Positions 1-9,624 of a DNA stretch of 47,354 nt are shown piece after piece. The notes beneath the pieces were generated by a model, which worked only from the letters and a program-made list of their open reading frames with translations, made no database searches and had not been told where the DNA came from. Origin of the DNA: Luteibacter sp. UNCMF331Sha3.1 (GTDB taxonomy: Bacteria; Pseudomonadota; Gammaproteobacteria; Xanthomonadales; Rhodanobacteraceae); assembly GCF_900109915.1 (NCBI RefSeq), contig NZ_FOBU01000002.1, positions 403,601 to 450,954 on the forward strand, read 5' to 3'. How positions within the stretch are numbered: position 1 is the first letter of the stretch; every line of letters starts with the position of its first letter. A program made the translations under genes and the position numbers.

Positions 1-93
1 CACCCATCGCGGCCGAGGCCGCTCCCACAGACAGGCGGCCGAAGGCATCGCGCCTCGTGGCGAGCGCCCATCGCCAGCAGGCTGGCTCCCACC
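1..93. repeat. Two REP-like hairpin elements (type B then type A)
   Basis: Bases 1-29 carry a copy of the type B element, read in reverse, with the palindromic core GCGGCCGAGGCCGC followed by TCCCAC. Bases 67-93 carry a type A element, also in reverse, with the core CCAGCAGGCTGG between CATCG and CTCCCACC. Both belong to the repeat family that recurs at about 18577, 23256, 27230-27690, 32299, 37411 and 47254. The window edge may cut the first copy. Confidence 0.8.
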
Positions 94-360
94 CGAAGGT
101 CGAGGCCTTATCGCGAGCACCTTCGCCCGTTAGCGGGCGTTCCTCACGGGCAGGCTTGCTGTCCGGCGACGCTCAAAACACGGTGCCGCGGAAGTCGGCA
201 GAGCCGACGGCCCTTCGCGGCACGCGCAAGCAAACGCGATGGCGAAGCCGAGCCGGAGGAGAACCGCGCGCCCCGCAAGACAATTGCCACCACGCAGCCA
301 GGCCCGAAAGATTTGCTACCCTCGAATCCGTATAGCCGTACGGACGTCCACAGGGGAATC
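94..360. other. Non-coding leader of the permease gene
   Basis: I see no convincing gene here. A small hairpin (CGCCCG, loop TTAG, CGGGCG) lies at 124-139 without a T-run, so it is not a convincing terminator. A ribosome-binding stretch AGGGGAA sits just before the ATG at 361. Reading frames crossing this area lack a plausible start signal and family resemblance. Confidence 0.5.
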
Positions 361-1956
361 ATGAAGGCCGGATCTGCGAACACCACCGCGCCGCGTCGCT
401 TCGGCGGCGGGGACCTCAACGGCGTGCTCGGCCTCGTCGTCGACAATCTCTCCCTGCTCGCCTTCATGGCGACCGCGCTGATCGGCATCTTCGGCATGCC
501 GGCTGACCTCGTGTTCCGCCGTATGTTCCCGGGCACCGCGCTCGGCGTGCTGCTGGGTAACCTCGCGTATACGTGGATGGCGCGCCGGCTCGCCGCGCGC
601 AGCGGCCGCACGGACGTCACCGCGATGCCGCTCGGCATCGATGCGCCCACCAGCATCGGCATGGCGCTGCTCGTCCTCGGTCCCGCGTTCGCCGGCTATC
701 GCCAGGCCGGCCTCGACGACATCGCGGCGGGGGAGGCCACGTGGCGCCTCGGCATGGCTTCGCTCGTGGTCATGGGCCTGCTCAAGTTCGTGCTGTCGTT
801 CTTCGGCGCGTGGGTGCAACGTTCGGTGCCGCGCGCGGGTCTTCTTGGGTCGATCGCCGGTATCGCCCTGGTGCTGATGGGGTTCCTGCCGCTGGTCGAG
901 ATCATGCGCGTGCCGGTGGTCGGTTTCGCGGGGCTGGGTATCGTCCTCTACGGCCTGATCGCGAAGCGGCGGCTGCCTTTCGGGATCCCCGGGGTGCTCG
1001 CTGCCTTCATCGTGGGCGTGGCGCTCTACTACGGCCTGGGGCCGATGGGGCTGCTGGGTACCGGCTACCACGCGCCCGGCACCTGGCAATGGCGTCTCGG
1101 CTTCCCGTGGCCGAACCTCGGCTTCGTCGACGGTCTGCCCGCGACCGTGCCGTATCTCCCGCTGATCCTGCCGTTCGGGCTGCTCATGGTCGTCGGCGGC
1201 ATCAACGTAACGGAGAGCGCACGGGCGGCGGGCGACGACTACGCCACACGCGACATCCTGCTCGTGGAAGCGCTCGCGACGCTCGTCGCGGGCGTCTGTG
1301 GCGGCGTGGCGCAGACCACGCCATACATCGGGCAGCCGGCGTACAAGGCGATGGGCGCGCGCACCGGTTACACGCTCGCGACGGGGTTGATCATCGGTCT
1401 CGGTGGCGTGTTCGGTTATCTGTCGAACCTGGTCGAGCTGCTGCCCGTCGCCGTGCTGGCACCCATCCTCGTGTTCGTTTCGATCGGCATCACGACGCAG
1501 GCCTTCGAAGCGACGCCGCTGCGCTATGCGGGCGCGGTGGTGTTCAGCTTCTTTCCCGCGATCGCCCGCATGCTGGCGATCAAGCTCGGCGATCCGGGTA
1601 TCGTGGACCCGGCGCATTTCGCGGCGCTCTACGGCGACACCAGCCACGGCCTGTCCGCCATGGCGGTGATCGTGATCCTCGGCAACGGCTTCATCATCAC
1701 GTCGATGGTCTGGGCGAGCTTCGTCGTGGCCATGATCGACGGCCATGTGCGCAAGGCGGCGGGCATCGTGGCCCTCGGCGGCGTCCTGACCGCCTTCGGG
1801 CTCATTCATTCGGTGCAGCCCATCGGCTCGGTGTACCTGCCATGGCTGCTCGACGCCCCGGCGCAGTCGCTGGTGTGGTCCTTCGTGTCGGCCTATGGCG
1901 CGCTCGCGGCCGTATTGCTGGCGCTGTCGTTTTCCCCGTCGCGCCCCGCGGCTTGA
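361..1956 (+). CDS. NCS2-type (xanthine/uracil-like) permease
   Basis: The 531-residue product is strongly hydrophobic, with roughly a dozen membrane segments, and acts in the inner membrane. The glycine- and proline-rich stretches DVTAMPLGIDAPTS near the N terminus and AQTTPYIGQPAYKAMGAR in the second half resemble the substrate-site segments of the nucleobase:cation symporter-2 superfamily. The exact substrate (purine, uracil or another) cannot be read from the sequence. The ATG at 361 is preferred over an in-frame TTG at 313 because AGGGGAA lies directly upstream and the protein then begins just before the first hydrophobic segment. The next gene starts about 50 bases downstream, so co-transcription with the glyoxalase gene is possible. 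Confidence 0.8.
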   Translation: MKAGSANTTAPRRFGGGDLNGVLGLVVDNLSLLAFMATALIGIFGMPADLVFRRMFPGTALGVLLGNLAYTWMARRLAARSGRTDVTAMPLGIDAPTSIGMALLVLGPAFAGYRQAGLDDIAAGEATWRLGMASLVVMGLLKFVLSFFGAWVQRSVPRAGLLGSIAGIALVLMGFLPLVEIMRVPVVGFAGLGIVLYGLIAKRRLPFGIPGVLAAFIVGVALYYGLGPMGLLGTGYHAPGTWQWRLGFPWPNLGFVDGLPATVPYLPLILPFGLLMVVGGINVTESARAAGDDYATRDILLVEALATLVAGVCGGVAQTTPYIGQPAYKAMGARTGYTLATGLIIGLGGVFGYLSNLVELLPVAVLAPILVFVSIGITTQAFEATPLRYAGAVVFSFFPAIARMLAIKLGDPGIVDPAHFAALYGDTSHGLSAMAVIVILGNGFIITSMVWASFVVAMIDGHVRKAAGIVALGGVLTAFGLIHSVQPIGSVYLPWLLDAPAQSLVWSFVSAYGALAAVLLALSFSPSRPAA

Positions 1957-2008
1957 ATTGGGAGCGGGGCGCAGCCACCCTTGGAGACTGACCCCAGGAA
2001 TCGCCCCC

Positions 2009-2539
2009 ATGCCCCTTTCCGACCTGACGTCGTTGCCCGGCGTCACCGCGACGCCCGACGCAGCGACCCATGGCTTCGTCTTCAACCACACGATGATCCG
2101 CGTGCGCGATCTCGACGTGTCGCTCGACTTCTACACGCGCGTGCTGGGCTTCACCCCGGTGTACCGCCACGTGTTCGCGGAGGCCGCGTTCACCATCGTC
2201 TACCTCGTGCTGCTGACGGATCGCAGCGCGATCCCCGATGACGACGAGGCGCGCAAGGCTTGGGTGCTGCGTCAGCCGGGCGTGCTCGAGCTGACGCACA
2301 ACCACGGCACCGAAAAAGAGGCCGCCACGCCGTATCACAACGGCAACAGCGAGCCGCGCGGGTTCGGCCACCTCTGCGTCAGCGTTCCGGATGTGGTCGC
2401 CGCGTGCGAGCGCTTCGAGGCGCTTGGCGTCAAGTTTCAGAAAAAACTGAGTGACGGACGGATGCGCCACATCGCCTTCATCCGCGATCCGGACGACTAC
2501 TGGATCGAAATCCTGCAGCCGACGTCGCTGTTCACCTGA
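2009..2539 (+). CDS. gloA: Lactoylglutathione lyase (glyoxalase I)
   Basis: This 176-residue enzyme should convert the hemithioacetal of methylglyoxal and glutathione into S-lactoylglutathione in the cytoplasm. The four expected metal ligands are visible: His27 in NHTMIRV, Glu94 in VLELTHN, His121 in FGHLCVSV and Glu167 in YWIEILQ. The length and the insert after the second strand fit the longer, zinc-type glyoxalase I found in pseudomonads and eukaryotes better than the short nickel-type enzyme of E. coli. The ATG at 2009 is chosen because the upstream in-frame extension is arginine-rich, resembles no family member and overlaps the permease gene. The rhomboid gene follows after 3 bases, so the two are probably co-transcribed. 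Confidence 0.93.
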   Translation: MPLSDLTSLPGVTATPDAATHGFVFNHTMIRVRDLDVSLDFYTRVLGFTPVYRHVFAEAAFTIVYLVLLTDRSAIPDDDEARKAWVLRQPGVLELTHNHGTEKEAATPYHNGNSEPRGFGHLCVSVPDVVAACERFEALGVKFQKKLSDGRMRHIAFIRDPDDYWIEILQPTSLFT

Positions 2540-2542
2540 CCC

Positions 2543-3199
2543 ATGCCGACGAACCTGCCGCCGGTCACCCGGAACCTGCTGATCGCGAACGTGCTCGTGT
2601 TCGCGTTGCAGTACCTCCTGCATGACGAAACGACGCTGGCGCTCACGCGCTGGTTCGCCCTCTGGCCGTTCGGCCACGATCTCGCCGTGGACCTGGGGGG
2701 CGGCGACATCGCCGGCATCGGTTTCCGTCCGTGGCAGCTCGTGACTTACGGCTTCATGCATGGCGGCATCATGCACATCCTGCTGAACATGTACGCGCTG
2801 TACATGTTCGGCGGTCTGATCGAGCGCGTGATGGGCACGCGCCGCTTCGTCATCTACTACTTCGTCTGCCTGATCGCCGCGGCCGTGGCGCAGCTGGCAG
2901 TGCAGCACTTCTTCGAGCCGGATCGCATGTATCCGACGGTGGGCGCATCGGGCGCGGTCTTCGGGCTGCTCGGCGCGTTCGCGATGCTGTTCCCCCGCGA
3001 GAAGCTGATGATGATCCCGATTCCCGTCGGGATCCCCGCGTGGCTGTTCGTCACGCTGTACGGTGCCGCCGAGCTCTTCTTCGGCGTCACCGGCACACTG
3101 TCCGGCGTGGCGCATTTCGCCCACCTGGGTGGGCTCGCGGCAGGGCTGGCGTTGCTCTGGGCGTGGGGCGTCAGGCTGCCGCCACGCCACGGGTTCTGA
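2543..3199 (+). CDS. Rhomboid-family intramembrane serine protease
   Basis: The 218-residue product has about six membrane segments. It carries the rhomboid signatures: HxxxN in the second segment (His78, Asn82), the catalytic serine in GASGAVFG (Ser136) and the catalytic histidine in AHLGG (His194). The Ser-His dyad is therefore intact and the protein is predicted to cut membrane proteins within the bilayer. It is similar in size to the minimal six-helix rhomboids. Substrates are unknown. The gene follows gloA by 3 bases. Its stop codon (3197-3199) directly abuts the stop of the convergent rapA gene at 3200. Confidence 0.9.
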   Translation: MPTNLPPVTRNLLIANVLVFALQYLLHDETTLALTRWFALWPFGHDLAVDLGGGDIAGIGFRPWQLVTYGFMHGGIMHILLNMYALYMFGGLIERVMGTRRFVIYYFVCLIAAAVAQLAVQHFFEPDRMYPTVGASGAVFGLLGAFAMLFPREKLMMIPIPVGIPAWLFVTLYGAAELFFGVTGTLSGVAHFAHLGGLAAGLALLWAWGVRLPPRHGF

Positions 3200-6031
3200 T
3201 CAGCGCAGCGCGAGGAAATCCGGGCTGACGACGAAGCGCACGGCGTCGAGGCGCAGGCGCGCCTCGGGAATCGCCGCAAGCAGGGCGTCGCGCTCGGCGG
3301 CGATGGCGTCCACTTCGTCGTCGGAGATCGACGGATTGACGGCGTGCAGCGCCACCAGTCGAGCGTGCTCGGCGTCGAGTTCGCGGCGCGCGGCGTCGAG
3401 TGCCTCCAGCTTCAGCACCTCGGCACGGGCTTCGATGAGGTCCTGCGCGCGCTCGAGCATCGGGGGCACGAGCTTGGACAGGAACTTGCGATAGCGCGGC
3501 ACTTCGATGTTGCGATCGGCGGCCCGACGCAGGGCCACGTCGCTCGGGCGGAACGCGGCCCGCTCGGTCAGCTTCGTGTCCACGGTGAGCGTGAGCGGCG
3601 TGGCGGGCAGGAAGCGACCGGCGTCGAGCTTGCGATCCGCGACGACCTCCAGCACGAACACCGTCTGCAGCAGCGCGGTGCGCACCGGTAGCGCATCGTC
3701 GACGAGGAAGGCGGCATTGCCGTCTTCACCCGACACGAGCAGGTCGACCGCGGCACCGACCATGGGATGGTCGAGGCGCAGCAGCGGGAGATCTTCTCGG
3801 GCGAGGGCGATGTCGCGCGAGAACGTGACCGACGTCGGGCCATCGGCGAAACCGGGCAGCCCATCCGTCGAGAGGTATTGCGGATCCAGCAGCACGATGC
3901 CGCGCGCCAGTTCCTCGGCGTGCACGCCGTAGGTCTCGAACAGGCGCTGGATGAAGAGGTCGCGTGCCGGGTCGTCGTCTTCGGCGGCGAAGCTTCCGGC
4001 GAGATCGTCGGCGTGCGGGTCGCGGCTCGCCGCCAGCTCCAGCAGGTGGTCGCGACCGGCGTGGATCAGTGCGGAGAGTTCTTCGTGCGCGCCGCGCGTT
4101 TCGGCGATGAGCGCGTCGAGCTCCTGATCGCGGTCGTCGTCCTCGCGGGCGTGCTCGTCGGCGAGCGTCGAGAGCAGCGTGCCGAAGCGACGGAGCAGCT
4201 CGCGGCCGTCGGCCGGGCTGCTGCGGAACGCGTCGAGACCCTCGTCGTACCAGCGGGCGAGCACGTGTTGCGCGCTCTGTCCGACGACGGGCACGTGGAT
4301 GACGATGTCCTTCTTCTGGCCGATGCGGTCGAGGCGGCCGATGCGCTGTTCCAGCAGGTCCGGATCCAGCGGCAGGTCCCACATCACCAGGCGGTGTGCG
4401 AACTGGAAGTTACGGCCTTCCGAGCCGATCTCGGAGCACAGCAGCAGGCGCGCACCGTCGGGCTGCGCGAAGAACGCCGCGTTACGGTCGCGCTGCACGA
4501 TGCCGAGGCCTTCGTGGAAACGCGCGACGCCGACGCCGCTCTTCGTGCGCAGCGCATCTTCGATCGCCATGACCTTCGCCTGGCTGCGGCACAGCAGCAG
4601 GAACTTGTCGTCCGGGTGCGCGTCGAGCAGGGCGATCAGCGCGGCGAGGCGCGGATCGTTGGCATAGTCGAATTCGAGGGCGGCGGGCGGCTGCTGGATG
4701 TCGGAGCGGAACTCCGCCAGCAAGGCATCGCGCCGGCCCGGCTCGAGCGTATCGGCATCGATGGCGATCACGTCGGGCACGCGGTGAGGGAAGCCGCCGA
4801 TACCGGCACGGCGATTGCGGAACATGGCACGCCCGGTGCCGTGGCGGTCGATCAGCGCGGCGAGCAGCTCGGCACTGGTGTCGTCGCGGGCGAGCAGGGC
4901 GGCCAGTTCGCGATCGCCCTTGAACCGTCCGGCGAGCGTGGCCTTCTGCGTGGCGTCCAGCGGCGTGCCGGCGGCCAGCGTGTTGGCGATGTCGGATAGT
5001 TCGGCATAGCCGGACGATTCCGCGAGATAGGCGTCGAGGCTGGCGTAGCGCTGCGGATCGAGCAGGCGCAGTCGCGCGAAGTGGCCCGCGCGGCCGAGCT
5101 GCTCCGGCGTGGCCGTGAGCAGGATCACGCCCGGCGTCGCCGCGGCGAGTTCCTCGACCAGACGATAGCGCGGGCTGGCGCCCTCGGGCGTCCACTCGAG
5201 ATGGTGCGCTTCGTCGACGACGATCAGGTCCCAGCCGGCCTCGGCCAGCTGCGCGGCGCGTTTGGGCGAGGATTCGAGAAACGCGAAATCCGCGATGACG
5301 AGTTGTTCGTCTTCGAACGGATTACGGCCATCGCTGGCCTGCTCGATGGCCTCGCAGCGTTCCTCGTCGAAAATGGAGAACGAGAGGTTGAAGCGGCGCA
5401 GCAGTTCCACGAACCACTGGTAGACGAGCGTCTCCGGCAGCAGCACGAGCACGCGTCCCGCACGGCCGGTGGCCAGCTGGCGGGCCAGGATCATGCCGGC
5501 CTCGATGGTCTTGCCCAGGCCGACCTCGTCGGCGAGCAGCACGCGTGGCGGACGGCGGGCGGCGGCGATACCGGCGACACGCAGCTGGTGCGGGACCAGG
5601 CCGATGCGGGCCGATTCCAGGCCCCACGCCGCGGAACGGCGCGCGTCGGCGCGGCGGCGCAGGGCGTCCACGCGCAGGTCGAAGCGGTCGTTCGAATCGG
5701 TGCGGCCGCCGATCAGGCGATCGTCGGCCTGCGAGAGCGCCTGCTCGTCGTCGAGCTGGCCTTCTTCCAGTTCACGGCCCTCGCCACGGTAGACGAACAG
5801 GCCTTCGCGTTCTTCGATGCGCTCGACGAGGAACGCGATGCCCTTGCCGGAGACGCGCTGCCCAGCGCGGAACTCCGCGCGGATCAGGGGCGCGCTGTCG
5901 CTGGCATAGGGGCGCAGGACGCCCGCCTTCGCGAACAGGACCTGCACGCTGCGCCCTTCGACGCGGAGAATGGTGCCGAGACCGAGCTCGGGCTCGGCGG
6001 TGGAGATCCAGCGTTGACCGGGTTGGAACAT
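3200..6031 (-). CDS. rapA: RNA polymerase-associated helicase RapA (HepA)
   Basis: This is a 943-residue Snf2-family ATPase. RapA binds RNA polymerase and helps recycle it after transcription. The N-terminal region (about 1-110) has the small Tudor-like beta domains typical of RapA, starting FQPGQRWIS. The Walker A motif DEVGLGKT is at 168-175 and the DEAH box at 273-276. The second helicase lobe contains LLLCSEIGSEGRNFQFAH and the arginine-finger segment EQRIGRLDRIGQ. The C-terminal third matches the RapA-specific region in layout. Length is close to the E. coli protein (968). The gene is transcribed toward the rhomboid gene with no intervening base. Confidence 0.95.
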   Translation of the reverse strand: MFQPGQRWISTAEPELGLGTILRVEGRSVQVLFAKAGVLRPYASDSAPLIRAEFRAGQRVSGKGIAFLVERIEEREGLFVYRGEGRELEEGQLDDEQALSQADDRLIGGRTDSNDRFDLRVDALRRRADARRSAAWGLESARIGLVPHQLRVAGIAAARRPPRVLLADEVGLGKTIEAGMILARQLATGRAGRVLVLLPETLVYQWFVELLRRFNLSFSIFDEERCEAIEQASDGRNPFEDEQLVIADFAFLESSPKRAAQLAEAGWDLIVVDEAHHLEWTPEGASPRYRLVEELAAATPGVILLTATPEQLGRAGHFARLRLLDPQRYASLDAYLAESSGYAELSDIANTLAAGTPLDATQKATLAGRFKGDRELAALLARDDTSAELLAALIDRHGTGRAMFRNRRAGIGGFPHRVPDVIAIDADTLEPGRRDALLAEFRSDIQQPPAALEFDYANDPRLAALIALLDAHPDDKFLLLCRSQAKVMAIEDALRTKSGVGVARFHEGLGIVQRDRNAAFFAQPDGARLLLCSEIGSEGRNFQFAHRLVMWDLPLDPDLLEQRIGRLDRIGQKKDIVIHVPVVGQSAQHVLARWYDEGLDAFRSSPADGRELLRRFGTLLSTLADEHAREDDDRDQELDALIAETRGAHEELSALIHAGRDHLLELAASRDPHADDLAGSFAAEDDDPARDLFIQRLFETYGVHAEELARGIVLLDPQYLSTDGLPGFADGPTSVTFSRDIALAREDLPLLRLDHPMVGAAVDLLVSGEDGNAAFLVDDALPVRTALLQTVFVLEVVADRKLDAGRFLPATPLTLTVDTKLTERAAFRPSDVALRRAADRNIEVPRYRKFLSKLVPPMLERAQDLIEARAEVLKLEALDAARRELDAEHARLVALHAVNPSISDDEVDAIAAERDALLAAIPEARLRLDAVRFVVSPDFLALR

Positions 6032-6114
6032 GCTTGGGGAAGCCAGACATCAGGGGGCGCCAATTATCCGCTCACAAGGGCGCCCGTGCCTACCTCGGGA
6101 TGGGGCCGCGTGCC

Positions 6115-6795
6115 TCAGGTCTCCGCCCAGCGCCTCAGCAGGTTGTGGTAAACGCCCGTCAGCTGGAGGATCGAACCCTGATCGGCGCCGCTGGCGGAAA
6201 GGTTGCGGATGGCCGTGTCCATCTCGAGCAGCAGGCGCCGCTCGCCGTCGTCGCGGACGAGGCTCTGGATCCAGAAGAACGAGGCGACCCGCGCGCCGCG
6301 GGTGACCGGCGTCACCCGGTGCAGGCTGGAGGACGGGTAGACGATGGCGTCGCCGGCCGGCAGCTTCACCTCGTGCTCGCCGTAGGTGTCGCTGACGATC
6401 AGTTCGCCGCCGTCGTATTCGTCGGGCTCGCTGAGGAAGAGGGTGCACGACACGTCGCTGCGGACGTGCGTATCGCCGGTGCCCGAATGCATCACCGCAC
6501 CGTCGATGTGGAACCCGTACTCGCCGCCGCCTTCGTAGCGGTTGAACCGCGGCGACAGCGTGCGCAGGGGCAGCACGGCCGAATGAAACAGCGGATGCCG
6601 CTGCAACGCTGCCACCACCCTGTCGCCCAACTCCTTGCGCAGGGGTGAGGCGTCGGGCAGCTGCAGGTTGCGCTTTACCTTCGCACCTTGCGGACCGACG
6701 GTCTCGCGACCGTCGGTCCAGTCGGCGCCATCCAGCGCCGCGCGCATCCCGATCACCTGATCTTTGCTCAGGACGTCTGGGATGTGCATCAGCAT
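6115..6795 (-). CDS. piuC: PiuC-like Fe(II)/2-oxoglutarate-dependent PKHD hydroxylase
   Basis: The 226-residue product matches the PKHD-type hydroxylase family, commonly encoded beside TonB-dependent siderophore receptors. The iron triad is visible as His96 and Asp98 in GFHIDG and His159 in SSLHRVTPV. Arg169 in TRGARVAS is the likely 2-oxoglutarate ligand. The start chosen is the first of two nearby ATGs ([10 protein letters not shown]). The gene lies 20 bases downstream of the receptor gene on the same strand, so the two very likely share a transcript. The in vivo substrate of this family is not firmly known. The link to iron uptake rests on gene context. Confidence 0.9.
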   Translation of the reverse strand: MLMHIPDVLSKDQVIGMRAALDGADWTDGRETVGPQGAKVKRNLQLPDASPLRKELGDRVVAALQRHPLFHSAVLPLRTLSPRFNRYEGGGEYGFHIDGAVMHSGTGDTHVRSDVSCTLFLSEPDEYDGGELIVSDTYGEHEVKLPAGDAIVYPSSSLHRVTPVTRGARVASFFWIQSLVRDDGERRLLLEMDTAIRNLSASGADQGSILQLTGVYHNLLRRWAET

Positions 6796-6815
6796 GGCGG
6801 CGGTTCCTCGATGGA

Positions 6816-9122
6816 TCAGAAGCGGATGTTGGCCTGGAGCATCGCCGATCGCGGTGTGGCCGGGGTGTAACGGTAACCGCTCTTGTTGATGGCCGCGACG
6901 TATTCCTTGTCGAACAGGTTGTATACGTTGAGCTGGATGTCGACGTGACGGTTGACCGGGTAGCTGGCGATCGCGTCGAAGACCCAGTAGCTCTGCGTGT
7001 ACGCCGGCGTGCCGACCGCGCCGTCGGTGCCGCGCTGCAGGCCGCCCTGGTAGCGGGCACCGCCGCCGACCGTGAGGTTGAACGGCAGGTGGTAGGTGGT
7101 CCAGGCGGTGAAGGAGCGCTTCGGCGTATAGGCGAGGTCGCCGGACCCGTTGGCCGTCACACCCGCACCCTTTTCGACCGTCGCGTCCTGCGTGGAGAAG
7201 CCGGCGGTGATGGCCCAGTTCTCCGTGATCTTGCCGATCGCGGTCAGCTCGAAGCCCTGCACGCGCTTCTTGCCGATCTGGTAGTAGAGCAGGTCGGTCG
7301 GATCCTGCACGAGTTCGTTGGTCACGGTGGTGCGATAGACCGCCGCGGTCACCAGCAGCTTCGACTCCATCAGGTCCCACTTCGTGCCGACTTCCGCCGT
7401 GCGGGCCTTCTGGGCGTCGAAGTTCGGGTTGTCGGCGCTGTTCGCCGACGACGACAGGGTCAGCGTGTTGCCGCCCGGGGGCTGCTGCGACTGCGCGAAG
7501 TTGACGTAGATGCTGCCGTTGGCCGCCGGCTTGTAGAGCACGCCGACCTTGTAGTTGAAGAGGTTGTCGCTCTTCTTCGCGTCCACGCCCGGCACGATGC
7601 TGCCGGCGCGCAACGGGCCACACACCGGGCCGCCACGCGCTCCGCAGACCACGAGGCTGCTGAAGTCGGTCTTGTAGTGGTCGATGCGCACGCCGCCGTT
7701 GACCTGCCAGCTGTCGCCGAACTTCAGCGTGTCGAAGAAGTACGCCGCGGCGGTGTTCGTCTTGCCGTCGCTGTGCGCACCGGTTTCGCCGTAACGCAGG
7801 CCGCCGACGTGCGAGTACGGCTTGTAGAGGTTGGCCGCCGGCCAGGTGCTGCCGGTGAGCGGTGCGATGCCGATCGTGCGCGCCTTTTCCTGCGTCAGCT
7901 CGATGCCCGCGCTGATGTCCTGCGTCACCGCGCCGGATTCGATCGTGGCCGTGAGGTTGGTCTGGTTGGTGGCGATGCGGTTCGACTGGTGCTTGAACGT
8001 GGGCGAACTGCGCGCGATGGTCCAGGTCGACGGATCGGCCGGCTTCGGCGTGAGCAGGTTCGCGGTCGAACCCATGAACGAGGTCAGCAGGTAATCCTGC
8101 GTCGTGCGGCCGATACGCGAGAGGTTGTGCAGCGCGACGTTCTCGTCGAAGTCGTGTTCGACGATGACCGTGAACAGGTCCTGCGTGACGTGGTCCTTGT
8201 CCTGGGTCGTGCCGTAATAGTTGTCCTGATCGACCTTCGGCGCATCGTTGAGGAACGCGCGGCCGTCCGGGCTGCTGTACCCGGGCAAGCCGATGGTGGG
8301 GATGCCGCCGTCGGGCACGTTGTTCTGCTTCACGTGCAGGTAGTCGAGGTACACGCGCGTCGGCGTGCCGAGGCCGAAGGCCAGCGACGGGGCGATACCC
8401 CACCGGTTGTTCTCGATCTGGTCGCGGCCGTAGACACCGCTCTCCTGGCCGAGCACGTTGAGGCGGAACGCGCCGGTCTCGCCCATCTGGCGGTTGAGGT
8501 CGGCGGTCGCGCGGCGGCGCTGGCCACTGCCGACCTGCACCGTGCCCGATATGCCGTTGCCGAGCACCGGCTGTTTGGTCACGAGGTTGATCGCGCCGGT
8601 CGGCGCGGTACGGCCATACTCGGTGCCGTCCGGCCCCTTGGTGACTTCGACCTGCTCGATGTTGAACATGTCGCGCGAGACGGTGCCGAGGTCGCGCGCG
8701 CCGTCGACGAAGATGCTGCCCGACGTGTCGAAGCCGCGCATGTAGATCGCGTCGCCGGTGTTCGTCTGGCCGTTCTCGCCCACGTAAAACGTGCCCACGC
8801 CGGGGCTGTTGCGCAGCGCCTCGGTCAGCGTGGTGGCGCCCTGCTGCTGGATCAGTTCCTTGTTGATGACCTGGATCGACTGCGTCGTGTCGAGCAGCGA
8901 CTGCGTGAACTTCGGCGACGAGACCTTCTCGACGCGGTAATCGCTGGAGCGATCCGCTTCCACCTGCATGCCCGGCAGCGCCTGCGCGTCGTTGACCTTC
9001 GCCTGCTGCGGCGGCGCGACGACATCGCCGGCGACGGCGCCGTGGGCGAGAGAGAGCAGGACGGCGGCACCGACGGTGCGCACGGCCGGAGCGGCATGCT
9101 TGCGGCTCTTGATGAAGGCCAT
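6816..9122 (-). CDS. TonB-dependent (catecholate-type) siderophore receptor
   Basis: This 768-residue outer-membrane protein should import a ferric siderophore using energy passed on by TonB. An N-terminal signal peptide ends near residue 31 (LAHGAVAGD). The plug domain follows, with [24 protein letters not shown] and the conserved [14 protein letters not shown] long beta-barrel ends in the terminal phenylalanine of [10 protein letters not shown]. The pattern is closest to Fiu/FhuE-like receptors. The ATG at 9122 is preceded by AAGGGAA at a good distance, whereas the upstream in-frame extension has none. The PiuC gene is downstream in the same direction. A Fur-box-like site lies about 165-180 bases upstream, consistent with repression when iron is plentiful. 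Confidence 0.93.
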   Translation of the reverse strand: MAFIKSRKHAAPAVRTVGAAVLLSLAHGAVAGDVVAPPQQAKVNDAQALPGMQVEADRSSDYRVEKVSSPKFTQSLLDTTQSIQVINKELIQQQGATTLTEALRNSPGVGTFYVGENGQTNTGDAIYMRGFDTSGSIFVDGARDLGTVSRDMFNIEQVEVTKGPDGTEYGRTAPTGAINLVTKQPVLGNGISGTVQVGSGQRRRATADLNRQMGETGAFRLNVLGQESGVYGRDQIENNRWGIAPSLAFGLGTPTRVYLDYLHVKQNNVPDGGIPTIGLPGYSSPDGRAFLNDAPKVDQDNYYGTTQDKDHVTQDLFTVIVEHDFDENVALHNLSRIGRTTQDYLLTSFMGSTANLLTPKPADPSTWTIARSSPTFKHQSNRIATNQTNLTATIESGAVTQDISAGIELTQEKARTIGIAPLTGSTWPAANLYKPYSHVGGLRYGETGAHSDGKTNTAAAYFFDTLKFGDSWQVNGGVRIDHYKTDFSSLVVCGARGGPVCGPLRAGSIVPGVDAKKSDNLFNYKVGVLYKPAANGSIYVNFAQSQQPPGGNTLTLSSSANSADNPNFDAQKARTAEVGTKWDLMESKLLVTAAVYRTTVTNELVQDPTDLLYYQIGKKRVQGFELTAIGKITENWAITAGFSTQDATVEKGAGVTANGSGDLAYTPKRSFTAWTTYHLPFNLTVGGGARYQGGLQRGTDGAVGTPAYTQSYWVFDAIASYPVNRHVDIQLNVYNLFDKEYVAAINKSGYRYTPATPRSAMLQANIRF

Positions 9123-9285
9123 TGGTGGATTCCCTTTTTGCGGCTGGACGAAAGATGAAACGGCCTTCGTGCGCACGCGCATCCGTCGCGGGTCGCCTTC
9201 CGACGAGCCGCGGGGCAGGGGTGGATGGGTCCCTGAAATGCACGTACGGGCCACGGGACCCGTCTGACGCTTATCGTAATCTTAA

Positions 9286-9300
9286 TGAGAACGAGTTGCA
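9286..9300 (-). promoter_or_regulatory. Candidate Fur box upstream of the siderophore receptor
   Basis: The 15 bases TGAGAACGAGTTGCA match the 7-1-7 Fur consensus TGATAATnATTATCA at 10 of the 14 defined positions. The site lies in an AT-richer pocket upstream of the siderophore receptor, where an iron-responsive operator is expected. The assignment rests on pattern and context only. Confidence 0.5.
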
Positions 9301-9624
9301 ATTAGGTCGGGGCATGCTTGACGGAAGGATGCGGGCCCCTCAAGTCCGCAAAGCGAACGAGTGCTTCACCCATCGGGCATCGCGTCAAAGTTCCCGTTGC
9401 AAATGCTCCGCACGGCGGTTGGACGAGCACGTCGTCCTATCATTCCGCAGCACTAAGGCAAACAGGCCATGCCCTTGCCGAGTGCGCCTGAGGATCTACA
9501 CATAGGCGGGAAAGCGCTGGAGCGGTGCATGGCCAGTGCTGCGAAATTACCGGGATTCTAAAGTTCACTATTACTTTGCCGACCTACTTAGGCTGCTCGC
9601 CAAAAATTGCCTAGGAGAGGCGCT
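9301..9624 (+). other. Leader region of the RT-nitrilase gene, possible non-coding RNA
   Basis: No convincing protein gene is seen in these 324 bases. GC content drops toward the right: bases 9541-9600 are 28/60 G+C. A short two-step hairpin can form at 9457-9479 (GGCAA, then GGC/GCC around CAT, then TTGCC). A strong ribosome-binding site, AGGAGAGG, lies at 9612-9619 before the GTG at 9625. A short frame at 9536-9736 overlaps the RT start in another frame and has no family resemblance. Some defence RTs depend on an upstream structured RNA; whether this one does cannot be judged by eye. Confidence 0.3.

Noticed and set aside
2857..3279. Minus-strand frame opposite the rhomboid gene
   Set aside because: The rhomboid Ser-His dyad and membrane segments identify the plus-strand gene; the frame is a shadow.
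9122..9505. Plus-strand frame in the receptor-to-RT gap
   Set aside because: It starts inside the receptor's complement, crosses the promoter region and has no recognisable protein features.
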